Source: Mycobacterium sp. SMC-4 (GTDB lineage Bacteria > Actinomycetota > Actinomycetes > Mycobacteriales > Mycobacteriaceae). From it: 64,000 bases of DNA. The stretch covers positions 1,364,001-1,428,000 of the forward strand of contig NZ_CP079869.1 in the NCBI RefSeq assembly GCF_025263265.1, in the 5' to 3' direction. Below, piece by piece: positions 37,165-46,119 of this stretch. Both the position numbers and the translations under genes were made by a program. The notes below the pieces were generated by a model that did no database searches, was not told the DNA's origin, and saw only the letters and a program-made list of their open reading frames with translations. Within the stretch, counting starts at the first letter, position 1. Each line of letters starts with the position of its first letter.

Positions 37165-37683
37165 GTGGGCTATCCCGAGAACGTGCTGGCCAGAGACGAA
37201 CACGTCGTCCTGCACCGTCATCCGCACTGGGGCCGGCTGGTCTTCCCGGCCGTCTTCCTCATCATCGCCACCGCCGCCGCGTCCCTGCTCGCCGGCTACG
37301 TCAACACCCTGGACTGGGAGCCGACGGCAAAGAACGTCGTCTTCATCGTCATCGCCGCCATCTGGTTCCTGCTCATCGGCTGGCTGTCGGTCTTGCCGTT
37401 CCTGAACTGGTGGACCACACACTTCGTCATCACCGACCGCCGGGTCATGTTCCGCCACGGTCTGCTCACCCGCTCCGGCATCGATATCCCGCTGGCCCGC
37501 ATCAACAGCGTCGAGTTCCGGCACGGCCTCATCGACCGGATGTTCCGCAAGGGCACCCTGATCATCGAATCAGCATCCCAAGACCCGTTGAGCTTCAGTG
37601 ACATCCCGCAAGTCGAGCGCGTGCACTCACTGCTCTATCACGAAGTCTTCGACACGCTGGGCTCCGAAGAATCACCCAGCTGA
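37165..37683 (+). CDS. Membrane protein with bacterial PH domain (Rv3278c homologue)
   Basis: A 172-residue protein, the same length as I recall for Rv3278c: cytoplasmic N-terminus, two helices (about residues 27-50 and 58-80), then a bPH_2 domain with WWTTHFVITDRRVMFRHGLLTR and IPLARINSVEFRHGLIDRM. Function is unknown; such proteins are membrane-embedded lipid or protein binders. In H37Rv the homologue sits next to birA, whereas here birA is 20 kb away. Its 3' end overlaps the convergent BcsB-like gene by 46 bases. Confidence 0.85.
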   Translation: MGYPENVLARDEHVVLHRHPHWGRLVFPAVFLIIATAAASLLAGYVNTLDWEPTAKNVVFIVIAAIWFLLIGWLSVLPFLNWWTTHFVITDRRVMFRHGLLTRSGIDIPLARINSVEFRHGLIDRMFRKGTLIIESASQDPLSFSDIPQVERVHSLLYHEVFDTLGSEESPS

Positions 37684-39650
37684 GCCGGTTCTTGGCGCCG
37701 CCGCCACCACAGCGCCGCGGCCACCGCCAGCAGCGACAGCACCAGAACCCCGGCCGCGACCAGCCACCACCGGGACCCGCCGGGGTCGTCCTGGGTGCTC
37801 GGCGGTGAATCCGCCGCGCCGATCGCCAGATTGGTCACCTCGCCGTCAGGCCCGGCCGCCAGCACATCCCCGGTCAGGCTCGCCAGCCCGTCCGGCTGCG
37901 CATTGAGGTAGTCGAACACCGGCTCCACCAGCGACCACGCCCCGCTGGTCGTGACCAGCATGACGGTGCGGTCCCGCGGTCCGTCGGCGAACACCTGCAC
38001 CGAGCCCAGCCCGCGGTTCACGTCGGCCCGCAGCTCCCGCGCCAATCCGACCTGCACCTGCGTGCCCTGCCCGCCGACCGGTGGCCGCAACGACGTCCGG
38101 TCCACGGTTGCGGAGTTGGCCACGATCAAAGCGCCCGTGCTCGAGTTGGCCGCATCGTTGACGTCGACCACCCGCGGCGCCAGCGGTGCCCCGGTCAACC
38201 GCGCGACCGCGGACACCGCCCGCACCGCGTAATCGAGCTGATCGGGGCTGCTGCCGTCGAACGCCACCAGAAACTCCGGGGCCAACTCCGAGGGCACCGC
38301 ACCGAACCCACCCAGCGGGTCGCCGCCGCGGCGCACCGTCACCGTCGACCGCGGATCCAGCTCGAAGGCCACCGGCGCGATCGCCGGGTTGCACAGCTGG
38401 CGCGGACTGAACGTCAGATCGAAGTCCAGGCTGATGCGCTGACGCAGGAACTCCGCCGGCACGTCGAACGTCACGTCCAGCCGACCCGTCTCGGTCAACG
38501 GCACCGCCGTGACCGCCTGACCGTTCACGCTGACCGACACGCTCGCCGAATCCAGCTCCGCCACCGGGGTGTGGGTAGCCAGCAGCTGCATCCGCAGACC
38601 GTCGACGCGCCCCGACCCGAACGCCGCGCGATCCACCCCGACCGTCAACGTCGCGGTCCGCAGCACCGACGCGGCACCGCTGATGCCCAGCTCCTCGAAA
38701 GTGAACTCGTCGCCCTGCGCACCGGCGACCGCACCGGCCTGGTCCACCCGCGCCTGGGGCACCTGCACCAGCGACTGCACGTCGGCGACCATCAGCGCCG
38801 CCTGATCGCTGAGCTGATTCCCGCGCCCGGCCACCCGCAGAAACACCTCAGCCCGGTCCGGATTCACGACGGTCAACCCGGCGTCCCCGCGCTCCACCAC
38901 CACCGCGCGGGTGAACTGCGGCGCCGGCGGGGGAGTGGCCCCCCGGGGCTGATCCACCACGGTGATCGCGACCGGCTGCGGTCGGTAGAGCCGCGTCACC
39001 GCCGAGGCCAACGTCAGCGCCGCCTGCTTCTCGGCATCGTCGGCGTCGACGGGGGTGTAGATCGTCAACCGCTGCAGCACCGGCGGGAAAAAGTTCGCGA
39101 TCGACGTCGGCGCCGGTTCGGCACCGGTGAACACCGCCGACAAATCACTGAGCATCACCTGCTGGCCCAGGCCGCACCGATCCTCAGCCGACATCAGGGG
39201 CTGACGCACCGTGAACGACAACCCCATCCCCGTCGGGTTCACCTGCGCGGCCGAGATATCCACGTCGAAGGGCACCACAGCCTGCTCTGGCACCACCGCG
39301 GGCAGCGGCACCGTGGCCAGGAACCGGCCTGTCCCGCTGAGGATCTCGACAAATCCGGCGGCGTAATCGATAGGCGCGTGAATTAACCCACGCAACCGCA
39401 GCGGGGAGAAACCCGACGGTACCGGCACCGTGAACTCCTGGCCGACGTTCGCTCCGGACAGCGTCAGCCGTTCCGGCAGGCCCAGCGACCGCCACGGCAA
39501 CCCCACCTCCGGGCCGGCGGCCGGATCGGAATTGAGCGGGTCGGCCGAGGCCACCTGAGCCGCACTTAGCGACGCCACCAGCGCCAGCGACAGAACCATC
39601 GCGACAACCCGGCGAATCACGTTGATCAGAAAGAATTCTCGATGCGTCAT
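37638..39650 (-). CDS. BcsB-like exported polysaccharide-synthesis protein
   Basis: A 670-residue exported protein with a signal peptide (about residues 1-36, cleavage near AQVASADPL), a long extracytoplasmic part and one C-terminal helix (WWLVAAGVLVLSLLAVAAAL) before a basic tail. The outer part alternates carbohydrate-binding-like beta domains (LRLRGLIHAP, VPFDVDISAAQVNPTG, LDVTFDVPAEFLRQR) with two alpha/beta domains, the plan of cellulose-synthase subunit BcsB. No bcsA-like synthase, PilZ domain or cyclase is present. ATG 39650 is preferred because it starts the signal peptide; the frame is open to 40466. It may guide a module B polymer across the envelope. Confidence 0.78.
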   Translation of the reverse strand: MTHREFFLINVIRRVVAMVLSLALVASLSAAQVASADPLNSDPAAGPEVGLPWRSLGLPERLTLSGANVGQEFTVPVPSGFSPLRLRGLIHAPIDYAAGFVEILSGTGRFLATVPLPAVVPEQAVVPFDVDISAAQVNPTGMGLSFTVRQPLMSAEDRCGLGQQVMLSDLSAVFTGAEPAPTSIANFFPPVLQRLTIYTPVDADDAEKQAALTLASAVTRLYRPQPVAITVVDQPRGATPPPAPQFTRAVVVERGDAGLTVVNPDRAEVFLRVAGRGNQLSDQAALMVADVQSLVQVPQARVDQAGAVAGAQGDEFTFEELGISGAASVLRTATLTVGVDRAAFGSGRVDGLRMQLLATHTPVAELDSASVSVSVNGQAVTAVPLTETGRLDVTFDVPAEFLRQRISLDFDLTFSPRQLCNPAIAPVAFELDPRSTVTVRRGGDPLGGFGAVPSELAPEFLVAFDGSSPDQLDYAVRAVSAVARLTGAPLAPRVVDVNDAANSSTGALIVANSATVDRTSLRPPVGGQGTQVQVGLARELRADVNRGLGSVQVFADGPRDRTVMLVTTSGAWSLVEPVFDYLNAQPDGLASLTGDVLAAGPDGEVTNLAIGAADSPPSTQDDPGGSRWWLVAAGVLVLSLLAVAAALWWRRRQEPAQLGDSSEPSVSKTS

Positions 39651-39836
39651 CGACCCGCCATCCTCATTACGCCACATCCCGCGCCGGAGGTTACCGGCAA
39701 ACCCGGTGACGGCGTCAGACAATGAGAGCGCATTCGCGGGTTTGCCCGCGAAATCATGCCGGGCAACTAGCATATTGATCGCATCGAGGGTCAGGACGGA
39801 GCGCCGCAGAAGTTGTCTGTACACGGGTCGAAAGTG

Positions 39837-41009
39837 ATGGCTCCGGCAATCGCGCTGATCTCCAACGTGGAAACGCGCCTGGTGATGGCCAAGCTGGTCG
39901 CCGGCGCCGCCGTCGGTCTGCTCCTCGGTGCGCTGCTGGGCGGGTTGGCGTTCAGCGCGATGGGCTCCGACGCCACCGCCACCGCCTTTCTGCGGCTGCG
40001 CAACCCGGCGGATCTGTCCGCAATCGCCGGCGGCGCGGTCCAGAACACCCCCGACACCTCGGGTAACCACACCGATTTCGCCGCCGGGGAGATCGCCTAC
40101 CTCTCCGGGGAGGGCTTCGCGCAGGCCGTCGGCCGCAAAATGGCCTTCGACAAACCCGCTGAGATGACCATCGCCCAAGCCAGCGACTCGTCGATCGTGT
40201 CGATCACCGCCACCAGTTCCTCTGAGGGTGAAGCGATCCGCACCGTGCAGACCGCCATTGACATCTACAGCGACGACCTCGAGCAGCGCATCGACCAACA
40301 GCTGCGGCTGATCCTGCCGCAGCTGACCCGATGGCAAGAACAAGCCGCCGACCCGGTGCGCGTGGCAGAACTCGAACGGATCCGCGGCAGCGTCGAATTG
40401 CAGGCCGCCGACGCCAGCGCGCTGTTGGTCGTCCAGCCGCCCACCCCGAACTACCCCAGCTCGCAACAGTGGCTGATCGGCGCCGTCCTCGGTGGTCTAC
40501 TCGGCGCGTCGGCGGTGGCCGGTTACCTGCTGACCCGGCGGCGGCGCACCGGACGCGCCGCGCTGCTGCCCACCCTCACCGACGGCGTCGACGGTGTGCT
40601 GGTGCCGCCGGTGAATCTTGACGCCCTCGGTGAGGAACGACTGCGCCTGGCGCGCAGCCTCTACGCCCAACTGCCCTCGACGCAGCCCGACCGCCAGATC
40701 CTCGTCGTCGGGGCATCGGCGTCCTCCGGCGGCGCCGCCGTGGCCGCCCTGCTCGAAGCTGCCGCCACCGATGGCGCCCGGGTCGTCTCCAGCGGCGTGG
40801 TCGGCGACACCACGCTGACCCCTGCCGTCATCGCCGCCGCCACCGACATCGTGCTGGTGGCCCGCCTCGACGCCGACACCGCGCCGCACGCGCTGGCGCT
40901 GCAATCGGCCACCGCGTCCAGCGACGCCCCGACCGCGGCGTTGTTCACCTACCGTCGGCCCCGCCTCGGGAGGCGCCGCGCCGGGCAACACGAGCGAGAC
41001 GAACGGTGA
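39837..41009 (+). CDS. Wzz-like protein with degenerate kinase domain
   Basis: A 390-residue protein with two helices (about residues 19-40 and 212-233) around an outer helical loop, as in chain-length regulators. After the second helix, a cytoplasmic domain has EERLRLARSLYAQLPS where kinases have EAFRxLRTN, and LVVGASASSGGAAVAALL (289-306) at the Walker A position, without the essential GKS/T. Walker A' and B Asp motifs are also missing. It therefore looks like a Wzc relative whose kinase is dead. ATG 39837 is chosen; TTG 39813 is open. Its TGA overlaps the next GTG start. Confidence 0.75.
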   Translation: MAPAIALISNVETRLVMAKLVAGAAVGLLLGALLGGLAFSAMGSDATATAFLRLRNPADLSAIAGGAVQNTPDTSGNHTDFAAGEIAYLSGEGFAQAVGRKMAFDKPAEMTIAQASDSSIVSITATSSSEGEAIRTVQTAIDIYSDDLEQRIDQQLRLILPQLTRWQEQAADPVRVAELERIRGSVELQAADASALLVVQPPTPNYPSSQQWLIGAVLGGLLGASAVAGYLLTRRRRTGRAALLPTLTDGVDGVLVPPVNLDALGEERLRLARSLYAQLPSTQPDRQILVVGASASSGGAAVAALLEAAATDGARVVSSGVVGDTTLTPAVIAAATDIVLVARLDADTAPHALALQSATASSDAPTAALFTYRRPRLGRRRAGQHERDER

Positions 41010-42124
41010 ACCCCGCGATCGTGCACGAACGGCTGACCGAGATCGCCGGCTCGGAGAACGTCGTCACCGAACTGGCCCGCCAGTGGCCCGAGGCGCCGGT
41101 CACCATCCCGATCGTCGAGCCCCGCGTCGACGCGCTGTTCGCCTCCCGGGTACGCACCGGCGCGCTGTCGACGGCCTACCGGCGCGTCGGCTACCGCAGC
41201 TACGCGCCGCTACTGCCGCTGGTTCCGGCCTGGTACAAGCGCCGCGACTTCGGCCCGGCCGACGTCGTGATCATCAGCCACCACGCATTCGGGGTGGCCG
41301 CCGTGCACGCCGCCGGGACCCGGCCCACCGTCGCCTACGTGCACTCACCGGCCCGCTGGGCGTGGGACAAAGACATGCGCCGCGAGGAGGCGTCGTCGCT
41401 GCCCGGCCACCTGGCCCTCGACGTGCTGTCCCGGCTGGCGATCCGCACCGAGCTCGGCGCCGCCGACAAGATCACCACCATCGTGGCAAACAGTTCGGCT
41501 GTGGCCCAACGCATCCGCAACCACTGGAACCGCGAATCCACCGTCGTGCACCCGCCGGTCAACGTCGACTTCTACACGCCCGACCCCAGCGAACCCAGGG
41601 AGGACTACTTCCTGCTGCCTGGCCGGCTGGTTTGGTACAAACGGCCCGACGTGGCGATCCGGGCCGCGGTGGCCGCCGGGGTCAAGCTCGTCGTCGCCGG
41701 CGCCGGTCGCGATGAAGCCAAGTGTCGCAAGCTCGCCGACGGCGCCGACGTCACGTTCCTGGGCCGGGTGTCCGACGACGAGTTCCGCCGGCTCTACCGC
41801 CGCGCCCGCGCGATGGTCATGCCCGGCGAAGAGGACTTCGGCATCACCCCGGTCGAAGCCATGGCGTGCGGCACCCCGGTGATCGCCCTCGGGGTCGGCG
41901 GCGCGCTCGACAGCGTCGTGGAAGGACGCACCGGCACCTTCGTGCACGGCAACGACGACGGCGACGTGGTCGCCCACTTCGCCGACGTGTTCGCGTCGTT
42001 CGACCCCGGACACTACGACCCGGCCACCATTCGGGCCCACGCCGAGGGGTTCTCACCCGAGACCTTCCGCAGCGCCATGGCTGAGGTGGTGGGGCAGACG
42101 CTGGCGACCCACCGCGATGGCTAG
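41006..42124 (+). CDS. Glycosyltransferase, GT4 type, module B
   Basis: A 372-residue GT-B enzyme. The N-domain begins NPAIVHERLTEIAGSENVVTEL, typical of mannosyl-like exopolysaccharide transferases; later come YVHSPARWAWDK, the donor-site strand DYFLLPGRLVWYKRPDVAI, and EEDFGITPVEAMACGTPVIAL with the E-x7-E pair. It would add a sugar, often from GDP-mannose in this subgroup, to the lipid-linked unit. GTG 41006 overlaps the preceding stop, and its own end overlaps the flippase start, so translation is coupled through this operon. Confidence 0.88.
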   Translation: MNPAIVHERLTEIAGSENVVTELARQWPEAPVTIPIVEPRVDALFASRVRTGALSTAYRRVGYRSYAPLLPLVPAWYKRRDFGPADVVIISHHAFGVAAVHAAGTRPTVAYVHSPARWAWDKDMRREEASSLPGHLALDVLSRLAIRTELGAADKITTIVANSSAVAQRIRNHWNRESTVVHPPVNVDFYTPDPSEPREDYFLLPGRLVWYKRPDVAIRAAVAAGVKLVVAGAGRDEAKCRKLADGADVTFLGRVSDDEFRRLYRRARAMVMPGEEDFGITPVEAMACGTPVIALGVGGALDSVVEGRTGTFVHGNDDGDVVAHFADVFASFDPGHYDPATIRAHAEGFSPETFRSAMAEVVGQTLATHRDG

Positions 42125-43277
42125 CAGCAAGCACCTCCAGACCGGCATCCAGGTCCTCGCCGGCCTGGCGCTCAACGTGTTCCCGGCCATCTTCATCGCC
42201 ATCTATGCGCGCATCGCCCCGATCGAGACCCAGGGCTTCCTCGCGCTGGCCCTGGCGATCGGTGTCTACATCGCGCAGTTGGTCAACGCGTTCGTCGTCG
42301 AAGGCCGGCTGGCCACCCCCGACGCCGAAGGCGATCTCGGGCTACCACTGTGGGTGGTGCTCGTCGCCGGCGCTGCCGCCGGACTGCTGGTGTTCGGGCC
42401 CGCGGTCGCGTCCTCGCCGGTGCTGATGGGCAGCGCCATCGGGGTCATGACCGGGCTGTTGATGTCGCGCTCGATCGGGGTGGTGCAAGGAGCATGGCAG
42501 CGCGAAGGCCTCGGTGCGACGGCGCTGATCATCGCCAGCGTGCTCGCGCTGTGGATGTCCACCCAGGACAACCCCCATTGTGTGCGGGTGCTGGCCGTCG
42601 GCGCGTTCCTCGCGGTGCTGATCCGGTATCAGCCGCGCAACACGCTGCCGCACTTCGGGTTTCCGCCCGACGTGCGGCGCTCGGGCTGGGTGACCGCCGA
42701 GACCGCCGTCGTCGGCGCGGTGCAGCCGGCCATCACCTCGCTGCTGCTGGTCATCGTCGGACCGGCGGCTTCGGTGACCTTCCGCGTCATCTCCACCGTG
42801 GCCGGCGCGCTGGAACCGATCCTGGCCTACGGCCGCTACCGACTGCTGGCCCACGGCCACCGCGGTGAGCTCAAGCCGTTCGTCGCGGTGTTCCTCGTCG
42901 GCGCGGTCATCGTGCTGGCCGCAGCATTCGGCGGTCTGGGCCTGCTGGTGTTCGGTCCAGCCTGGGCCGGTGTCGCGGCGGCCGCCATGCTGTTGGCGGT
43001 GCTGTGGAAAGCCGTGATGTTGCTCTCCACGGTGCCGTTCGCCGCGCTGCGCAAAGCCGGCAAGACCGTATTGGTGTTCTGGATCCGCGGCGCCAGCACC
43101 ATCGTCTACCTGGTGATCAGCGTGGCCGTGCTGCTGGTGTGGAAGAACACCGTGGCGATCTTCGCCGCCTTCGTCGTCGCCGAACTGGTGACCGCAACGG
43201 TCTACCACTACGCCGCGGTGCGCGGCGCCCCCGACTATGCGGCCACCTTCCGGCTGCGTCGCGTACGGACGCCGTGA
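42117..43277 (+). CDS. Wzx-type flippase-like membrane protein, module B
   Basis: A 386-residue protein with about ten to twelve hydrophobic helices, no large soluble part, and the MOP-type start (QVLAGLALNVFPAIFIAIYARIAP, about residues 12-35, given here in outline). Genes on either side encode a transferase and a polymerase, which supports a role as lipid-linked oligosaccharide flippase. Identity is inferred from topology and context, since these proteins diverge strongly. It overlaps both neighbours by a few bases. Confidence 0.72.
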   Translation: MASSKHLQTGIQVLAGLALNVFPAIFIAIYARIAPIETQGFLALALAIGVYIAQLVNAFVVEGRLATPDAEGDLGLPLWVVLVAGAAAGLLVFGPAVASSPVLMGSAIGVMTGLLMSRSIGVVQGAWQREGLGATALIIASVLALWMSTQDNPHCVRVLAVGAFLAVLIRYQPRNTLPHFGFPPDVRRSGWVTAETAVVGAVQPAITSLLLVIVGPAASVTFRVISTVAGALEPILAYGRYRLLAHGHRGELKPFVAVFLVGAVIVLAAAFGGLGLLVFGPAWAGVAAAAMLLAVLWKAVMLLSTVPFAALRKAGKTVLVFWIRGASTIVYLVISVAVLLVWKNTVAIFAAFVVAELVTATVYHYAAVRGAPDYAATFRLRRVRTP

Positions 43278-44581
43278 TGCTCAGCACTGTGGGATTCCGC
43301 CCGGTGATGTCGTCACGGGCACCGGCGTGGTTCAACCCGACGACGTTCATCCTGGCTCCGGTGCTGGCGTCGATGCTGGCGTGGGCCGGTCTGGTGGCCG
43401 CCCACCAGCTGGGTGCGGGCACCAGCTCCGAAGCGCTGAACGGATTTTCGGTACCCGCACCGGTCACCAGGCCCGGGGTCGCGCTGCTCGTGCTGTGGTA
43501 TGCCGCGATCGTGATGGTGTCGATGGTCGGCTACTGGTGGGGCGTGCAGCGCGTCCGGCCGGTCACCGGCGACGAACGCACCCACACCGTGTGGTTCCAA
43601 CGGCGGTACTTCTTCTGGCTGCTGGCCGCCGGCGCGGTCGGTGTCGGCTACTCGTTCATGAAGGTCGGCGGGATAGGCGCGATCGTCGAGTCTCTGACCG
43701 CCCAGACCGCCAACGACTTCAGCAACGCACTGTCCGGGTTCGCCGGGCCGCAGACACTGCGCTACGCCACCATCCTGGCCGCACCGATCGGAATCTATCT
43801 GTGGCGCAAGAAGATCATCGGCTGGGGCTACATGCTCTCCGGCGTCATGTTGTTGTTGGCCAATGCGATGATCGCGTCCCGGCTGGCGCTGCTGATGGCG
43901 TGCGTGGTGTACCTGGCCGCCTGGGTGCGCGGACGCACGCCGGCACCGTCGACGTCGGCGTCGCGGGCCCGCGCGTTGATCGCGATCGGGCTGATCGCCG
44001 TCACCGGCTTCGCGGCGCTGACCGTGCTCAATTACACTCGCAACGCGAACTATTACCGCGACGCGGGAGTTGAGAACCCGGTCGCGATGAACTTCTACCA
44101 GTCCGGTGCGTATCTGGCTGTGCCGGCACAGGTTTCCCTCGGAGTCGCCGACGCGATCGGCAGCGGCGCCTGGGAGAAGCGAGTCAGTCCGGCCGAATCG
44201 CTGGGTGCGGTGCAGCCGACCTTCCTGCAATTCAACAAAGTCGCCAAGGACGACAGTTGGAAACAGTCGGCGGTGTACGGGCACTCGGTGACCTTCGCCG
44301 GCAACTTCTTCACCAACTCGGTGTTCGCCGACACGTACTCCGAATACGGGCTGTGGGGCTGGTTCTACACCATCCTGGCCTACGGCGTGGCCGGCTACCT
44401 GTTCGCCCGAATGTTCAGTCTCACCCCGGTGCTCGCGGCCTCGTCGGGGGTGGTCGCCTACTGCTTCTTCGAAGTGTGGCGGGTGCAGATCCTGATCTAC
44501 GGCATCGTGATCTTCCTGCTGCTGCTCACCGCGGCCAGTGCCTACCTGGCGCTGCGGGTACGCCCACCTCAGGAGCAGTGA
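43274..44581 (+). CDS. Wzy-type polymerase/O-antigen-ligase-like protein, module B
   Basis: A 435-residue integral membrane protein with about eleven helices and a long outer loop (about residues 235-345) containing NYTRNANYYRDAG, ESLGAVQPTFLQFNK and SVFADTYSEYGLWGWFYTIL. The last segment is the usual polymerase element before the final helices. It would polymerise the module B repeat unit. GTG 43274 overlaps the flippase TGA; ATG 43277 follows at once. The 3' end overlaps the convergent beta-helix gene by 13 bases. Confidence 0.78.
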   Translation: MMLSTVGFRPVMSSRAPAWFNPTTFILAPVLASMLAWAGLVAAHQLGAGTSSEALNGFSVPAPVTRPGVALLVLWYAAIVMVSMVGYWWGVQRVRPVTGDERTHTVWFQRRYFFWLLAAGAVGVGYSFMKVGGIGAIVESLTAQTANDFSNALSGFAGPQTLRYATILAAPIGIYLWRKKIIGWGYMLSGVMLLLANAMIASRLALLMACVVYLAAWVRGRTPAPSTSASRARALIAIGLIAVTGFAALTVLNYTRNANYYRDAGVENPVAMNFYQSGAYLAVPAQVSLGVADAIGSGAWEKRVSPAESLGAVQPTFLQFNKVAKDDSWKQSAVYGHSVTFAGNFFTNSVFADTYSEYGLWGWFYTILAYGVAGYLFARMFSLTPVLAASSGVVAYCFFEVWRVQILIYGIVIFLLLLTAASAYLALRVRPPQEQ

Positions 44582-46119
44582 ATGCCTGAATTTCCCTGCG
44601 GGGTGTGCACTCTGAGTTGCTTGATCACCACCGGGTGCCGGCCGCACTGTGGTGCGGGGGTGACCGCAACGGGATGCCAGGACGCCGGCGCGCCCGCCCA
44701 CCCCAGCTCCAGATCGTCGATCGCCCCGGAGCCATGCAGCATCACCGCCGGTGCCGGCGTGGCCTGACGGTGGTCGGGTTTGTCGATCGTCACCGCCAAC
44801 CGGCGCACCGCCAACCGTTCAGCCTCGCGGGCGCGGAACACCACCACCGGTTCGGCGTGGCGGATGCTGACCTCACCCAGCGACACGTCGTGGGCGCGGT
44901 GCAGGCCCAGGCCGCCGTTACCACCGGAACCCGACCCGGATGTGATAACGCACTGCTCGATGTGCAATCCCCGCATCGGTTGGGCCGCCAGCGATTCGGC
45001 GTGCACCGCCCAGTTGTCGCAGCCGTCCAGGTGGGCCCGGCCGACATGGACCCCGAATTCGGTGAACCGCGCGTCCCCGGATTCTCCGGGCCGGGCCAGC
45101 AGGTGGATCCCGGTGTGACAACCCGTCGTCGCGACATCGTCGATGCGGATGTCGCGGCTGGCGACGTAGTGCCAACCGACATCGGTGCCCGGTTCGGCGG
45201 AATCGACCATCACCGCCGAACCCGTCTGCACCCCGGTGACATCGAGGCCGCTGATACGCACCTGCTGCGCGCCGGCCAGCCGCACACCGTTGGCCCGCCC
45301 GGCCCGCACCGTCACGTCGCGGACCTCGAAGTCGGTGTTCGACCACGGGGTCAACTCTGGGAACGCGAACGTGGCTTCGACACTGTGGTAGGAGAATTCG
45401 CGGTCGTAATAGGTGACCAGCGCCAGACCGTCATCACCGGTCTGCGTGGTGTGCACATCGCGCACCCGCGCATGCCGGCACGCGTTGAAGTGCAGCCCGT
45501 CAGCGCCGCTACGGCTGACCCGTAGATTGCGCACCGAGATGTTGGCCGCACCTAGCATCACCACCCCGGTCTGCGGACTGTTCTCGACCACACAATCGCT
45601 GACGGCGACGCCGGTGACCGGCCCTGCCTGGCTTTGCCAATTCCGAGGGGTCCCCAGATCGGGCATCCCCTCCACCCGGATGCCGTCGCCGAGGGAGCGC
45701 TGCGAGCCTTGTGTCCAGCGGATAGTGATGTTGCGCAATGAGATTCGTGACGCGGGCCCGCGCACCAGAATGCCGTGACCGGTGCCGGTGCGGTCGCTGG
45801 GCTCGACGTTGTCCATCAGCAGTTCGGCACCGGGGGCGAAGTCGACCGCGGCGTTGGTCACCCCGGTCACCACGACCGCGGCCATCCCGGGCGGGAAATG
45901 CTGGGCGAAGCGATACCGCCCCGGCGGAAAATGCAGCGTGCCGTGCGACCGCAGAGCCGCGGCCGCGGACTGGATGGCCTGCGAATCGTCGGTGACGCCA
46001 TCGCCTTTGGCGCCGAAGTCGCGGACGTCGAGCACGCCGCGCGAGCCGCAGCCGGGCAGCGCGACCAGGCCCGCGGCCAGCGGCACACCGGCCAGCAGGC
46101 GACGGCGCGAGATCGTCAT
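44569..46119 (-). CDS. Tat-exported beta-helix lipoprotein, pectate-lyase-3 type
   Basis: A 516-residue protein. The start TISRRRLLAG has a twin-arginine motif, followed by a hydrophobic stretch and a lipobox LPGC (Cys about residue 24). The body opens with DVRDFGAKGDGVTDDSQAIQSA, the Pectate_lyase_3 entry seen in polygalacturonases, epimerases and tail spikes, followed by repeated right-handed beta-helix coils (GVRLAGAQQVRISGLDV and similar). Possible activities are lyase, hydrolase or mannuronan C5-epimerase-like; no catalytic set can be assigned. The frame is open to 46311, but ATG 46119 starts the signal. It overlaps the upstream transferase by 4 bases. Confidence 0.82.
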   Translation of the reverse strand: MTISRRRLLAGVPLAAGLVALPGCGSRGVLDVRDFGAKGDGVTDDSQAIQSAAAALRSHGTLHFPPGRYRFAQHFPPGMAAVVVTGVTNAAVDFAPGAELLMDNVEPSDRTGTGHGILVRGPASRISLRNITIRWTQGSQRSLGDGIRVEGMPDLGTPRNWQSQAGPVTGVAVSDCVVENSPQTGVVMLGAANISVRNLRVSRSGADGLHFNACRHARVRDVHTTQTGDDGLALVTYYDREFSYHSVEATFAFPELTPWSNTDFEVRDVTVRAGRANGVRLAGAQQVRISGLDVTGVQTGSAVMVDSAEPGTDVGWHYVASRDIRIDDVATTGCHTGIHLLARPGESGDARFTEFGVHVGRAHLDGCDNWAVHAESLAAQPMRGLHIEQCVITSGSGSGGNGGLGLHRAHDVSLGEVSIRHAEPVVVFRAREAERLAVRRLAVTIDKPDHRQATPAPAVMLHGSGAIDDLELGWAGAPASWHPVAVTPAPQCGRHPVVIKQLRVHTPQGNSGIHCS

